The position numbers and the translations under genes were made by a program. From the NCBI GenBank assembly GCA_036006425.1, contig DASYPQ010000027.1, positions 62,001 through 126,000 of the forward strand: a stretch of DNA of 64,000 nucleotides, written 5' to 3'. Below are positions 19,230 through 27,410 of the stretch, one piece after another. The notes under the pieces were generated by a model. The model saw only the letters and a list, made by a program, of their open reading frames with translations, had not been told where the DNA came from and searched no databases. This DNA is from DASYPQ01 sp036006425. Its GTDB lineage: Bacteria; Planctomycetota; UBA1135; GCA-002686595. Each line of letters begins with the position of its first letter. Positions within the stretch are counted from its first letter, which is position 1.

Positions 19230-21146
19230 TCAGCGGAGTCGCAGGATCCAGAGCGTGCGCTCGCCGGCGACGAAGATCCGGTCCCCGCTGACGGAGACGC
19301 CGGCTTCGACACTCCCGTCGCGTCCGGGCAGAGTCACGGCGTCGAGGAGACGCACGTCCTCGCCGACGTCGAAGAGATAGGCCGCGCGGTCGCTCGCGAG
19401 GATCGCGCGTGCACCGGAGACGGCGCCGCAGGGCGGGAAGCGCTCGGCGAGAGGCAACGCCGGCGACTCGGCGCGCGCGTTCGTCGGCGGGATCACGCGC
19501 GCGAGCACCGTCCGGCCGCCCGAGCGCGCGAGGAACACCGCGCGGGCGCGGTCCGCCGCGATCGGGAGGACGTCGTCGCCGATCTCGCGCGGCGGCAGCG
19601 TGAACGGAGCGTCAGAAGGCAACGGATCGCTCGCGTCGAGGAAGTACATCCGGTCGGATTCCGGAGGTGCCCACGCGACGAGCGCACCCGCAGCGAGCGG
19701 CGCGCACGGGCTCCACGCGGCGGCGCCATCCGGCGCGCGCCGGAATTTCCACGTCGCGACGACGCGTCCGTCGCCGACGTCGAGGATCGCTCCGGCTCCG
19801 ATCCCCGTTCCGGCGAGCACGCGTCCGTCCTGGACGGCGACCGGCTGCGCCGCCCGCGCGAAACCGCGCGGTCCGCGCAGGCGTCCCTTGCCGCTCGCGC
19901 CGATCGCGAGCAGACGTTTCCACCGCGGGCGGCCGCTCTCGAGGTCGAGCGCGAGGCACCACGCGCGCACGGCGCGCTCGTCGACCGACGGCGGTTCTCC
20001 GGTCTCCGCCAGCCACTGGTGCGCCTGGACGACGATCGAACCTTCGACGATCGCCGGGCCCGGCTCGAACTCCCACAGGCCTGGACCGAGCAGCTCCTCG
20101 AGCGTCGCCTGGCTCCCGTCGGGTCCGACGAAGCCCGCATCGGAGTATCCCCACGAGAGGGCGAGGCTCGCGTCGAGGAAGAGGAGCGCGTTCCCGCGCG
20201 CCTGGGACGCGCGCCCGACGACGAGCGCGATCCGCGTCCCGTCGCTCGCGGGTCGCAGCAACCAGCGCTCGCCCTGGTCCGCGAAGGGCGGAACCCAGCT
20301 CCAGCCGCGGGCTCGTCCGATCTCGGCGAGAGCGGCGCTCCGCACGTGGCGGTCGGCGCCGACGACGTGGACGTCACCCGCGCCCTGCACGCAGACGGAT
20401 CCGTCGAGGAGGAGCGCCGTCCCGGGCTCGATGCCGCGCCGCGGCGATTCCGATGCTTCGAGCGCGATCGATCCCTCGAGGACGAGGTGCTCGGCCGTCC
20501 GCCACGCCGGCGCGGGCGCGTCGGGTCGATTCTTCGCCGCGGCGCCACGGCGCGCGATCGCGGCGGCGAGCGGCGCGTCGGCCGGATCCGCGTGTGCGCG
20601 CGCGCGCGCGAGCCACGTGCCCGCGCGCATCGGATCGCCGGCTTCGAGGCCCAGATCGGCGAGCGCGAGCGCCGCGCGCGCCGCAGCGCGCGTCAGCGGG
20701 AAACCGCGGTCGATCCGCGCGAGCGCCTCCGCGTCGACGCCCGCGGCCGCGAGCGCGGCCGCGGCGATCGAGTCGAAGCGCGCGCGCCACGCGGCGATCG
20801 CCGGAGCGCCGGCCGCGCGCAGACGGCGTACGACGCCGTGGTCGACGGACTCCGAGCCGCGCGCGAGCCCCTGGATCTCGGGCATCGGCGCGCTGTCGCC
20901 CTCATCGCTGGCTTCGAGCGCGCGGTACCAGGCGTCGAACGCGGCCGTGCGCTTCGCCGCGGCGTCGTCGCCGGGTGCCGCGAGGCGCGTGTCGCCGGCG
21001 GCGAGCTCCTTCGCGGCGGCGTCGGACACCGGCAGGAACACGTCGTTCCCGATCGGACCTTCGCCCTGCGGTCCCTGGAGGAACGCGCAGAGGAATACGA
21101 CCGACGCGATGCGCCGCGGCGCGCGCGTGCCCGGCACACCCCGCAC
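19230..21146 (-). CDS. Exported PQQ/BamB-like propeller protein
   Basis: About 638 residues from the GTG at 21146; a GTG at 21137 is also possible, and longer frames would overlap the upstream FtsB-like gene. The N-terminus RRIASVVFLCAFLQG is a signal peptide. A helical region (about 20-210) contains Ala-rich TPR-like helices. The C-terminal two thirds is propeller-like, with WCLALDLESGRPRWKRLL and LLFLDASLALSW repeats close to those in the 1607-aa protein at 7300-12123, which makes the two likely paralogues. It is 8 bases downstream of the FtsB-like gene. Periplasmic location is inferred; there is no catalytic signature. The start codon is the least certain point. Confidence 0.72.
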   Translation of the reverse strand: MRGVPGTRAPRRIASVVFLCAFLQGPQGEGPIGNDVFLPVSDAAAKELAAGDTRLAAPGDDAAAKRTAAFDAWYRALEASDEGDSAPMPEIQGLARGSESVDHGVVRRLRAAGAPAIAAWRARFDSIAAAALAAAGVDAEALARIDRGFPLTRAAARAALALADLGLEAGDPMRAGTWLARARAHADPADAPLAAAIARRGAAAKNRPDAPAPAWRTAEHLVLEGSIALEASESPRRGIEPGTALLLDGSVCVQGAGDVHVVGADRHVRSAALAEIGRARGWSWVPPFADQGERWLLRPASDGTRIALVVGRASQARGNALLFLDASLALSWGYSDAGFVGPDGSQATLEELLGPGLWEFEPGPAIVEGSIVVQAHQWLAETGEPPSVDERAVRAWCLALDLESGRPRWKRLLAIGASGKGRLRGPRGFARAAQPVAVQDGRVLAGTGIGAGAILDVGDGRVVATWKFRRAPDGAAAWSPCAPLAAGALVAWAPPESDRMYFLDASDPLPSDAPFTLPPREIGDDVLPIAADRARAVFLARSGGRTVLARVIPPTNARAESPALPLAERFPPCGAVSGARAILASDRAAYLFDVGEDVRLLDAVTLPGRDGSVEAGVSVSGDRIFVAGERTLWILRLR

Positions 21147-21154
21147 GGCGACGG

Positions 21155-21460
21155 CTACTCCTGCGCGAGGAGCGGCTCGTGGAGACGCTTGCGCCGCTGC
21201 CGCTCGAGGAAGATCGGGTCGCTGCGCGCGCGCAGGCGGATCGCGACGGCGTCGTAGAGCAAAAGATCGCGCGCGTGCCGCGCGTCCATCGCGACCTGCG
21301 CCGCCGCGAGCCGCTTCTTCTCGCACAGCGCCGGACGCAGGCCGAGGAAGGACACCTGCGCGAAGAGCACCATGCAGATGAACACCGGACTCCAGTACGC
21401 GACGCGCCGGAGACCGGTGCGCGGTGCACTGCGATTCGACGAGTCCGGGAGGAGTTCCAT
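21155..21460 (-). CDS. FtsB/DivIC-like septum formation initiator
   Basis: 101 residues. There is one membrane helix (YWSPVFICMVLFAQVSFLGL, about 22-41) followed by a charged, heptad-like segment (EKKRLAAAQVAMDARHARDLLL) and a short basic tail. This size and layout, and the position immediately after enolase with a TGATG stop/start overlap, match the FtsB/DivIC family, which is often encoded beside eno. FtsB/DivIC act in the divisome as a bitopic partner of FtsL. Many planctomycetes lack classical FtsZ division, so the role here is open. The evidence is topology plus gene context; sequence identity to FtsB is too weak to judge by eye. Confidence 0.6.
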   Translation of the reverse strand: MELLPDSSNRSAPRTGLRRVAYWSPVFICMVLFAQVSFLGLRPALCEKKRLAAAQVAMDARHARDLLLYDAVAIRLRARSDPIFLERQRRKRLHEPLLAQE

Positions 21461-22740
21461 CAGGCGAAATCGAGGCCGGCGTAGTGCGCTTGCGCGCCGA
21501 GGTCGTGCTCGATCTTGAGCAGGCGGTTGTACTTCGCGACGCGGTCCGTGCGGCACGGCGCGCCGGTCTTGATCTGTCCCGCCGACGTCGCGACCGCGAG
21601 GTCCGCGATCGTGGTGTCCTCGGTCTCGCCGGAGCGGTGACTGACGACGCAGCGGTAGCCGTTCTGATGCGCCATGCGGATCGTGGCCAGGGTCTCGGTG
21701 AGCGTGCCGATCTGGTTCACCTTGATCAAGATCGCGTTGCCGGCCTTCTTCGCGATCCCCTCGGCGAGCCGCGTTGTGTTCGTGACGAAGAGGTCGTCCC
21801 CGACGATCTGGAGCGACGCCCGCCCGCCGTTTTGCGCCGGAAAGGCGGCAGTCAGGGCCTGCCAGCCCTCCCAGTCGTCCTCGGAGAGGCCGTCCTCGAG
21901 GCTGAAGATCGGGTAGCGCTCGGCGAGCCCCCGGTACCAGGCGATCATCTCGGCCCCGGTCTTCTTCTTCCCGCCGATCTCGTACCGGCCGGCGTCGTGG
22001 AGCTCGGTCGCGGCGGCGTCGATCGCGAGCTTGACGTCCTTCCCGGGCGCGAGGCCGGCCTTCTCGACCGCGGTCAGGATGAGCTCGATCGCCTGCTCGT
22101 CCGAGGCGAGGTTCGGCGCGAGGCCGCCCTCGTCCCCGACGGCGGTGGCGAGGCCGCGTTCCTTGCAGACGGACTTCAGCGCGTGGAAGGTCTCCGCGCC
22201 CATCCGGAGCCCTTCGGCGAACGTCTTCGCGCCGAACGGCATCACCATGAACTCCTGGAGATCGACGTTGTTGTCCGCGTGCGCGCCGCCGTTCAGGATG
22301 TTCATCATCGGCACGGGGAGCAGGTTCGCGGCGGCACCGCCGACGTAGCGGTACAGCGGCAGGCCGCATTCCTCCGCCGCCGCTTTCGCGACCGCGAGCG
22401 AGACGCCGAGCATCGCGTTCGCGCCGAGACGTTTCTTGTTGGCCGTCCCGTCGAGATCGATCATCGCGCGGTCGACGCCGGCCTGGTCGAGCCCGTCGAG
22501 CCCGACGACGCCGCGCGCGATCTCGCCGTCGACGTTCTGCACCGCCTTCTTCACGCCCTTGCCGCCGTAGCGCTTCCCGCCGTCGCGCAGCTCGTGCGCC
22601 TCGTGCGCGCCGGTGCTCGCTCCCGACGGCACGGCCGCGGTGCCGGCCGCGCCGCTCTCGAGCAGGACCTCGACCTCGACTGTGGGGTTGCCGCGCGAGT
22701 CCAGGATCTCGCGGCCTTGGACGTGGACGATGGCGCTCAT
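21460..22740 (-). CDS. eno: Enolase (phosphopyruvate hydratase)
   Basis: 426 residues, the normal length, starting at MSAIVHVQGREILDSRGNPT. It interconverts 2-phosphoglycerate and phosphoenolpyruvate in cytosolic glycolysis. Family motifs are visible: SGASTGAHEAHELRDG (loop that closes on substrate), GANAMLGVSLAVAKAAA, NILNGGAHADNNVDLQEFM, the Mg ligands and acid/base region GDEGGLAPNL, FSLEDGLSEDDW and IVGDDLFVTN, the catalytic Lys in LIKVNQIGTLTET, and CVVSHRSGETEDTTIADLAV with GAPCRTDRVAKYNRLLKIE. The 426-residue start is preferred over a longer in-frame one because it matches the conserved N-terminus. It is divergent from pssA across a 118-base region and overlaps the FtsB-like gene by one base. 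Confidence 0.98.
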   Translation of the reverse strand: MSAIVHVQGREILDSRGNPTVEVEVLLESGAAGTAAVPSGASTGAHEAHELRDGGKRYGGKGVKKAVQNVDGEIARGVVGLDGLDQAGVDRAMIDLDGTANKKRLGANAMLGVSLAVAKAAAEECGLPLYRYVGGAAANLLPVPMMNILNGGAHADNNVDLQEFMVMPFGAKTFAEGLRMGAETFHALKSVCKERGLATAVGDEGGLAPNLASDEQAIELILTAVEKAGLAPGKDVKLAIDAAATELHDAGRYEIGGKKKTGAEMIAWYRGLAERYPIFSLEDGLSEDDWEGWQALTAAFPAQNGGRASLQIVGDDLFVTNTTRLAEGIAKKAGNAILIKVNQIGTLTETLATIRMAHQNGYRCVVSHRSGETEDTTIADLAVATSAGQIKTGAPCRTDRVAKYNRLLKIEHDLGAQAHYAGLDFA

Positions 22741-22858
22741 GGTGGGGGATCCTAAGAGTCCCGCGTCGGGCTGGGAAGGCACACGGGAACGGACGAACGG
22801 AAAGCCGTATCCTGGTCCGGTTGCGAGCGCACCTCCGGATTCCCCCCGGAGAGCCGCC

Positions 22859-23755
22859 ATGCGAAGGATCCACCTCCTCCCGAACCTCCTGACGCTCGCG
22901 AACACCTTCTGCGGGCTGCTCGCGTTGATGAAGGGGATCGACGCCCTGGCGTTCTCGCGGGCCGAGGCCGCCGACTTCTACGCGAAGATCGCGACGGCCT
23001 GCTGGCTCGTGTTCCTCGGCATGGTGTTCGACGCGGTCGACGGGAAAGTGGCGCGGATGGTCGGGGGAGCATCGAGCTTCGGGGCGCAGCTCGATTCGTT
23101 CTCCGACATGATCACGTTCGGCCTCGCGCCGGCGCTGCTCGTCAAGGTGCTGATCGAGCACGAGGGACCGCTGTACGATTCGTGGGGGAATCCCTGGGAC
23201 AACCCGCGCATCCACTTCGTCGCCGCGGCCGTGTTCAGCGTCATGGCGATCCTGCGCCTCGCGCGCTTCAACCTCGAGACGGAGCCCGACGCGGCGTCGC
23301 ACCTCGAGTTCAAGGGGCTGCCTTCGCCCGCCGCCGCCGGCTCGGTGTGCGCGACGATGCTGATGTACCTCTCGCTGCGCAATCCCGCGATCGAGCGCTC
23401 GGACGGGACGCTGACGCCGCTCGGCGCGATCCTGCGCTGGTTCCCGCAGATCGACAAGAGCCCGTTCCTGTTCGTCTTCCTCCCCGTGCTCGGGCTCCTG
23501 CTGCCGGCGCTCGGCCTGCTGATGGTCAGCCGCGTCCGGTACGTCCACATGTTCTCCGCGATCACCGGCCGGGGACAGTTCGTGACCCTCGTCGGGATCG
23601 TGTTCAGCGCCTTCTGCCTGTTCGTCGCCCCGGTCCTCGCGGTCTTCGTCGTGTTCAACGGCTACGTGCTCGTCGGGCTCGCGCGGTCGATCCTCGCGCG
23701 GCGGCGCCCGGCGCACGCGTCGATCCCGTCCTTCCATGACGCGGAATCCTCCTGA
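22859..23755 (+). CDS. pssA: CDP-diacylglycerol-serine O-phosphatidyltransferase
   Basis: 298 residues from an ATG preceded by CGGAGAG. The CDP-alcohol phosphotransferase signature D-G-x2-A-R-x8-G-x3-D-x3-D is present as DGKVAR...FGAQLDSFSD (about residues 60-82). Six to eight hydrophobic segments place it in the membrane. The N-terminal LLPNLLTLANTFCGLLA is typical of the PssA branch that makes phosphatidylserine from CDP-diacylglycerol and serine, ahead of phosphatidylethanolamine synthesis. It opens the rightward core-metabolism operon; folK starts inside its last 20 bases. The family is certain; the serine-specific call is by resemblance. Confidence 0.9.
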   Translation: MRRIHLLPNLLTLANTFCGLLALMKGIDALAFSRAEAADFYAKIATACWLVFLGMVFDAVDGKVARMVGGASSFGAQLDSFSDMITFGLAPALLVKVLIEHEGPLYDSWGNPWDNPRIHFVAAAVFSVMAILRLARFNLETEPDAASHLEFKGLPSPAAAGSVCATMLMYLSLRNPAIERSDGTLTPLGAILRWFPQIDKSPFLFVFLPVLGLLLPALGLLMVSRVRYVHMFSAITGRGQFVTLVGIVFSAFCLFVAPVLAVFVVFNGYVLVGLARSILARRRPAHASIPSFHDAESS

Positions 23756-24257
23756 GTCCGGCGCGGCCGGCGCGCGGAGCTGGCGGCGCGCCGCCGTCGC
23801 GCTCGGCAGCAACCTCGGCGATCGCGCCCGTCATCTCGACCAGGCCGTCCTGGATCTCCGCGCGCTGCCCGGAGTGCGCGTCCTCGACGTCTCGGAGTGG
23901 ATCGAGACCGCGCCGGTCGGCGCTCCGGAGGGGAGCCCGAGCTTCCTGAACGGCGCGCTCCTGCTCGAGACGGAGCTCGATGCGCGCGAGCTCCTCGAGG
24001 CGCTCCTCGCGATCGAGCGCGCCCACGGCCGCGTGCGCCCGGCGCGGAGTCCCGGCGAGGCCCGCACGCTCGACCTCGATCTCCTCGTCTTCGACGACCT
24101 CAAGATCGAGGACGAGGACCTCCGCCTCCCGCATCCGCGGATGGAGGAGCGCACGTTCGTGCTCCAGCCGCTCGCCAGGATCGCCCCCGATCTCCTCCTC
24201 CCGTCCGGCCGGACGGCCGAGCAGCAGCTCGCGGAGCTCTCCCGCGCACCTCGATGA
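23736..24257 (+). CDS. folK: 2-amino-4-hydroxy-6-hydroxymethyldihydropteridine pyrophosphokinase
   Basis: 173 residues. HPPK transfers pyrophosphate from ATP to the pterin alcohol in folate synthesis. The N-terminal VALGSNLGDRARHLDQAV (about 21-38), then SFLNGALLLET, LLAIERAHGRVR and RTLDLDLLVFD (with the two Asp that bind Mg-ATP), and LPHPRMEERTFVLQPLA follow the family order. The ATG at 23736 overlaps pssA; about 18 residues precede the family core, so a later start is possible. The stop overlaps the panC ATG as ATGA. Confidence 0.95.
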   Translation: MTRNPPESGAAGARSWRRAAVALGSNLGDRARHLDQAVLDLRALPGVRVLDVSEWIETAPVGAPEGSPSFLNGALLLETELDARELLEALLAIERAHGRVRPARSPGEARTLDLDLLVFDDLKIEDEDLRLPHPRMEERTFVLQPLARIAPDLLLPSGRTAEQQLAELSRAPR

Positions 24258-25105
24258 CCGAGCTCTTCCACGATCCCGGGAGCGCGCGGACCTGGTGCGC
24301 GGCCGTCCGCGCCGACGGACGGAGTCTCGGGTTCGTTCCCACGATGGGCGCGCTCCACGCCGGGCACCTCGCGCTCGTCCGCACCGCTCTCGCGGAGAAC
24401 GACCGCGTCTGCGTCAGCGTCTTCGTGAATCCGCTCCAGTTCGACGATCGGCGCGACTTCGAGCGCTATCCGCGCGACTTCGAGGGCGATGCGCGCGCGC
24501 TCGCGGAAGCCGGCGCGTCGATGGTGTTCACCGGTTCGCTGGACCAGTTCTTCCCGGACGACATACCGGCGCTGCGCGACCCGGGCCCGCGCGCCGCCGG
24601 CCTCGAGGGCGACCTTCGCCCCGGGCACTTCGCCGGCGTCGCCACGATCGTCGCGCGCCTCTTCGACGTCGTCCGTCCGGACCGCGCCTACTTCGGACAG
24701 AAGGATTTCCAGCAGACGCTCGTCGTGCGCGACCTCGCGAAGGCACTCGGCTATCCGCGCATCGTCGTGTGTCCGACCGTGCGCGAAGCAAGTGGCCTTG
24801 CGATGAGCTCGCGGAACCAGCTGCTTTCGCCGGCGGAACGCGAGACGGCCACGGTGCTGTACCGGTCGCTCGAAGCGGCGCGCGCTCTCTGGGTGAAAGG
24901 CGTGCGCGACGCGCGCGTCCTCGCGGATGCGATGCGCGGAGTCCTCGATCGTTCCGCCGTCGCCGTCGAGTACGCCGCGGTGCGCGACCCCGAGAAGTGG
25001 ACGCGCGCGGATCCCGTCGGTCCGCTCGAACGCGGAGTCGCTCTCGTCGCCGCGCGCCTCTCCTCGGTGCGCCTCATCGACAACGCGCTCCTGGACGGCC
25101 GATGA
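24254..25105 (+). CDS. panC: Pantothenate synthetase
   Basis: 283 residues, a normal length. It ligates pantoate and beta-alanine using ATP. Visible motifs are FVPTMGALHAGH (nucleotidyl-transferase HIGH-like), SVFVNPLQFDDRRDFERYPR, PGHFAGVATIVARLFDVVRPD, YFGQKDFQQ and the KMSKS-equivalent GLAMSSRN. It is translationally coupled to folK (ATGA) and to ispE (ATGA). Pairing of folK and panC is frequent in bacteria, but I see no panB or panD here. Confidence 0.97.
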   Translation: MTELFHDPGSARTWCAAVRADGRSLGFVPTMGALHAGHLALVRTALAENDRVCVSVFVNPLQFDDRRDFERYPRDFEGDARALAEAGASMVFTGSLDQFFPDDIPALRDPGPRAAGLEGDLRPGHFAGVATIVARLFDVVRPDRAYFGQKDFQQTLVVRDLAKALGYPRIVVCPTVREASGLAMSSRNQLLSPAERETATVLYRSLEAARALWVKGVRDARVLADAMRGVLDRSAVAVEYAAVRDPEKWTRADPVGPLERGVALVAARLSSVRLIDNALLDGR

Positions 25106-26049
25106 GCCGCCCGTCCCTCGTCCGCGCGCGCGCACCGGCCAAGGTCAATCTGCGACTCGACGTGCTCGGGCCCCGCGCGGACGGGTACCACGACATCCGC
25201 ACGTGGATGCTCGCGCTCGACCGCTGCGACCACCTGGAGGCGCGCGCGAACGCCAGCGGGCAGGTGACGCTCGCGGTCACGGGGGAGCACGCGACCGCGG
25301 ACATCCCCGCCGACGCGTCGAACCTCGTGCACCGCGCCGCGAGCCTGGCGCTCGCCGAATGCAGGACGCGCGGACTCGCGAGCGATCGCGACGGCGTCGA
25401 TCTCGCGCTCGAGAAGCGCATCCCGAGCCGCGCCGGGCTCGGCGGGGGGAGCTCCGACGCGGCCGCGGCCTGGTTCGCGGTCGGCGCGGCGCTGGGCGTC
25501 GAGCTCGAGGCCGACGGCGGCGCTCTCGCGACGCTCGGGTCGGATTGCGCATTCTTCGCGCGGGCGCGCGCCACGGGCTTCGCGCTGTGCGAAGGCCGCG
25601 GGGACCGGGTCACCGCCGCGCGCGGCCCCGATTCGTCGTTCTTCGTCGCCGTCGTGGTGCCGGAGGTCGGCTGCCCGACCGCGGCGGTGTACGCGGAGCT
25701 CGATCGCCTCGACGCGAGACCGCAGCGCGAACCCGACCCGCCGCCCGAATGGCTGCGCGGACCCGCGAGCCGCGTGCGACCGTATCTGCGGAATCGACTG
25801 GAAAAGGCTGCGTTGGCAGCGTTTCCCGAGCTCGCTAGCTGGCGCATGCTCCTCGACGAGAGCGGCGCGACCGAGTGGCGACTCTCGGGGAGCGGCTCGG
25901 CGTTCTTCGGGATCCACGATCGCCGGGAGGAGGCCGAGACGACCCTCGCGGCAGTCGTCCGGGCCGGCGCCGGCAAGTCCCTCGCCGTGCGCGCCGCGTG
26001 GGTGAGCGCGCCGTCGGGACGCGGCGTCAACATTGTCGAAGTCCGTTGA
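25102..26049 (+). CDS. ispE: 4-diphosphocytidyl-2-C-methyl-D-erythritol kinase
   Basis: 315 residues. A GHMP kinase of the MEP isoprenoid pathway, phosphorylating CDP-ME. Motifs are PAKVNLRLDVLGPRADGYHD (about 11-30, substrate site), the phosphate-binding loop IPSRAGLGGGSSDAAAA (about 110-126), LGSDCAFFARA (catalytic Asp region) and LSGSGSAFFG near the C-terminus. It overlaps panC by 4 bases and is followed 66 bases on by spoVG; ispE-spoVG adjacency is known from Gram-positive genomes too. Confidence 0.96.
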   Translation: MSRPSLVRARAPAKVNLRLDVLGPRADGYHDIRTWMLALDRCDHLEARANASGQVTLAVTGEHATADIPADASNLVHRAASLALAECRTRGLASDRDGVDLALEKRIPSRAGLGGGSSDAAAAWFAVGAALGVELEADGGALATLGSDCAFFARARATGFALCEGRGDRVTAARGPDSSFFVAVVVPEVGCPTAAVYAELDRLDARPQREPDPPPEWLRGPASRVRPYLRNRLEKAALAAFPELASWRMLLDESGATEWRLSGSGSAFFGIHDRREEAETTLAAVVRAGAGKSLAVRAAWVSAPSGRGVNIVEVR

Positions 26050-26115
26050 ACCGCCGGCACGCGGTCTCCCGGAGTCGTCGGGAGGCGGCGCCAGAGGCTC
26101 CGCCGGGAACCGCGC

Positions 26116-26577
26116 GTGGAGATCAGCGAGATTCGAATCAAGCTACTGGCGAACCAGCGGGACAAGCTGCGCGCGTTCGCGAGCCTGACCGTCGACCGGT
26201 GCGTCGTCATCCGGGACATCAAGGTCATCGAGGGGCCCGCGGGACTCTTCGTCGCGATGCCGAGCCGCAAGCTGATGGACCGGTGCCTCGACTGCGGCGG
26301 GAAGAACCACCTGCGCGCGCGCCACTGCAACGACTGCGGCGCTCGACTCGAGGAGGAGCGCGGCGAGCGCGACATGCGCGGGCGGCCGCGGCTCTACGCC
26401 GACATCGCGCATCCGATCCACCAGGCGGCGCGCGACTTCGTGCAGGGCTCGATCCTCGCCGCGTACCGCGCGGAGGTCGAGCAGAGCAAGCAGGAAGGCT
26501 ACGTCGCGAAGACCTTCGAGGACCTCGACTACCAGGCGTACGAGGAAGTTTGGCCGGAGGAGGACCGCGCCGAATAG
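26116..26577 (+). CDS. spoVG: SpoVG family protein with inserted zinc ribbon
   Basis: 153 residues from a GTG start. Residues 1-55 (EISEIRIKLL...RAFASLTVD..VVIRDIKVIEG..GLFVAMPSRK) and 90-115 (DIAHPIHQAARDFVQGSILAAY) are the two halves of SpoVG, an RNA/DNA-binding regulator of about 85-100 residues. Between them lies an extra Cys4 module C57-x2-C60-x10-C71-x2-C74 that reads as a zinc ribbon, plus a short Glu/Arg linker. An acidic tail of about 35 residues follows the core. Function as a nucleic-acid-binding regulator is known for the family; the inserted ribbon is the odd part and could add RNA or protein contacts. The gene lies between ispE and a DUF2520 gene. Confidence 0.9.
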   Translation: MEISEIRIKLLANQRDKLRAFASLTVDRCVVIRDIKVIEGPAGLFVAMPSRKLMDRCLDCGGKNHLRARHCNDCGARLEEERGERDMRGRPRLYADIAHPIHQAARDFVQGSILAAYRAEVEQSKQEGYVAKTFEDLDYQAYEEVWPEEDRAE

Positions 26578-26587
26578 GATCCGCCGC

Positions 26588-27400
26588 ATGCGGAAGCGGC
26601 GGTCTCCGGTCCTGCGCGGTCTCCGGGTCACCGTGCTCGGCCGCGGCCGGGCGGGCGCAGCGTTCGCCGCGGCGTTCGCGCACCGCGGCGCGCGCGTCCG
26701 ACGCTGGTCGCGAGCCTCGAAGAGCTCGGCCGCGACGGCGGCCGCGGGCGCGGATCTCGTCCTCTTCTGCGTGCGCGACGACGCGATCGCCCTCGTCGCG
26801 GAGGAGCTCGCGGCGGAGTGGCCTGCCGGAGCGAAGCCGCCGGTCGCGCTCCACCTGAGCGGATACCACGGGGCCCGCGCGTTGCGCGCGCTCGCGCGCA
26901 AGGGATGGCCGACGGGATCGGTGCACCCGCTCGTGCCGATGAGCGGGCCCGAGTCCGCGGCGGATCTCGAAGGCGCGTGGTTCGCGACGAGCGGTCGCGG
27001 TCGCGCGCGCACGGTCGCGCAGCGCGTGATCTCGGGGCTCGGGGGCCACGAGCTCCGTCTCGCGGACGGCGAAGAACGCCACCACGCCTGGCACCTCGCC
27101 GTCGCGCTCGTCGCGAACGGATCCGTCGCGCTCTTCGACGCGGCTCTGGGGCTCGCGGGCGACTCCGCAGCTCCCGCGCTCGCCTCCGTGCTCCAGCGGA
27201 TCGCCCGGCGCCTCGAAAAGGGACCGCGAGCCGCGTTGACCGGACCGGTCGCGCGCGGCGAGGAGGAAGTCGTCGCCGGCCATCTCGCCCTGCTCCGCGG
27301 CGACGACGCTCGGCTCTATGCGCTCCTCGCGCGCCGCCTGCTCGCTCTCTCGGACCTCCCGCCCGGACGGCGGCGCGCGATGGCGCGCCTCCTGCGCTAG
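26588..27400 (+). CDS. Rossmann-like / DUF2520 domain protein
   Basis: 270 residues. The N-terminus has a nucleotide-binding fold VTVLGRGRAGAAFAAAFA (about 14-31, G-x-G-x2-G). DLVLFCVRDDAI and VALHLSGYHGARAL follow, then GSVHPLVPMS (about 118-127) and a helical C-terminal domain of the DUF2520 type (HHAWHLAVALVANGSVALFDAAL). Members resemble F420/NADP or hydroxyacid dehydrogenases; several are linked to pantothenate or folate genes by neighbourhood, as here. Whether it is a ketopantoate-like reductase cannot be told from sequence alone. It starts 10 bases after spoVG and ends 10 bases before aroDE. Confidence 0.85.
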   Translation: MRKRRSPVLRGLRVTVLGRGRAGAAFAAAFAHRGARVRRWSRASKSSAATAAAGADLVLFCVRDDAIALVAEELAAEWPAGAKPPVALHLSGYHGARALRALARKGWPTGSVHPLVPMSGPESAADLEGAWFATSGRGRARTVAQRVISGLGGHELRLADGEERHHAWHLAVALVANGSVALFDAALGLAGDSAAPALASVLQRIARRLEKGPRAALTGPVARGEEEVVAGHLALLRGDDARLYALLARRLLALSDLPPGRRRAMARLLR

Positions 27401-27410
27401 GCTTCCGCAC

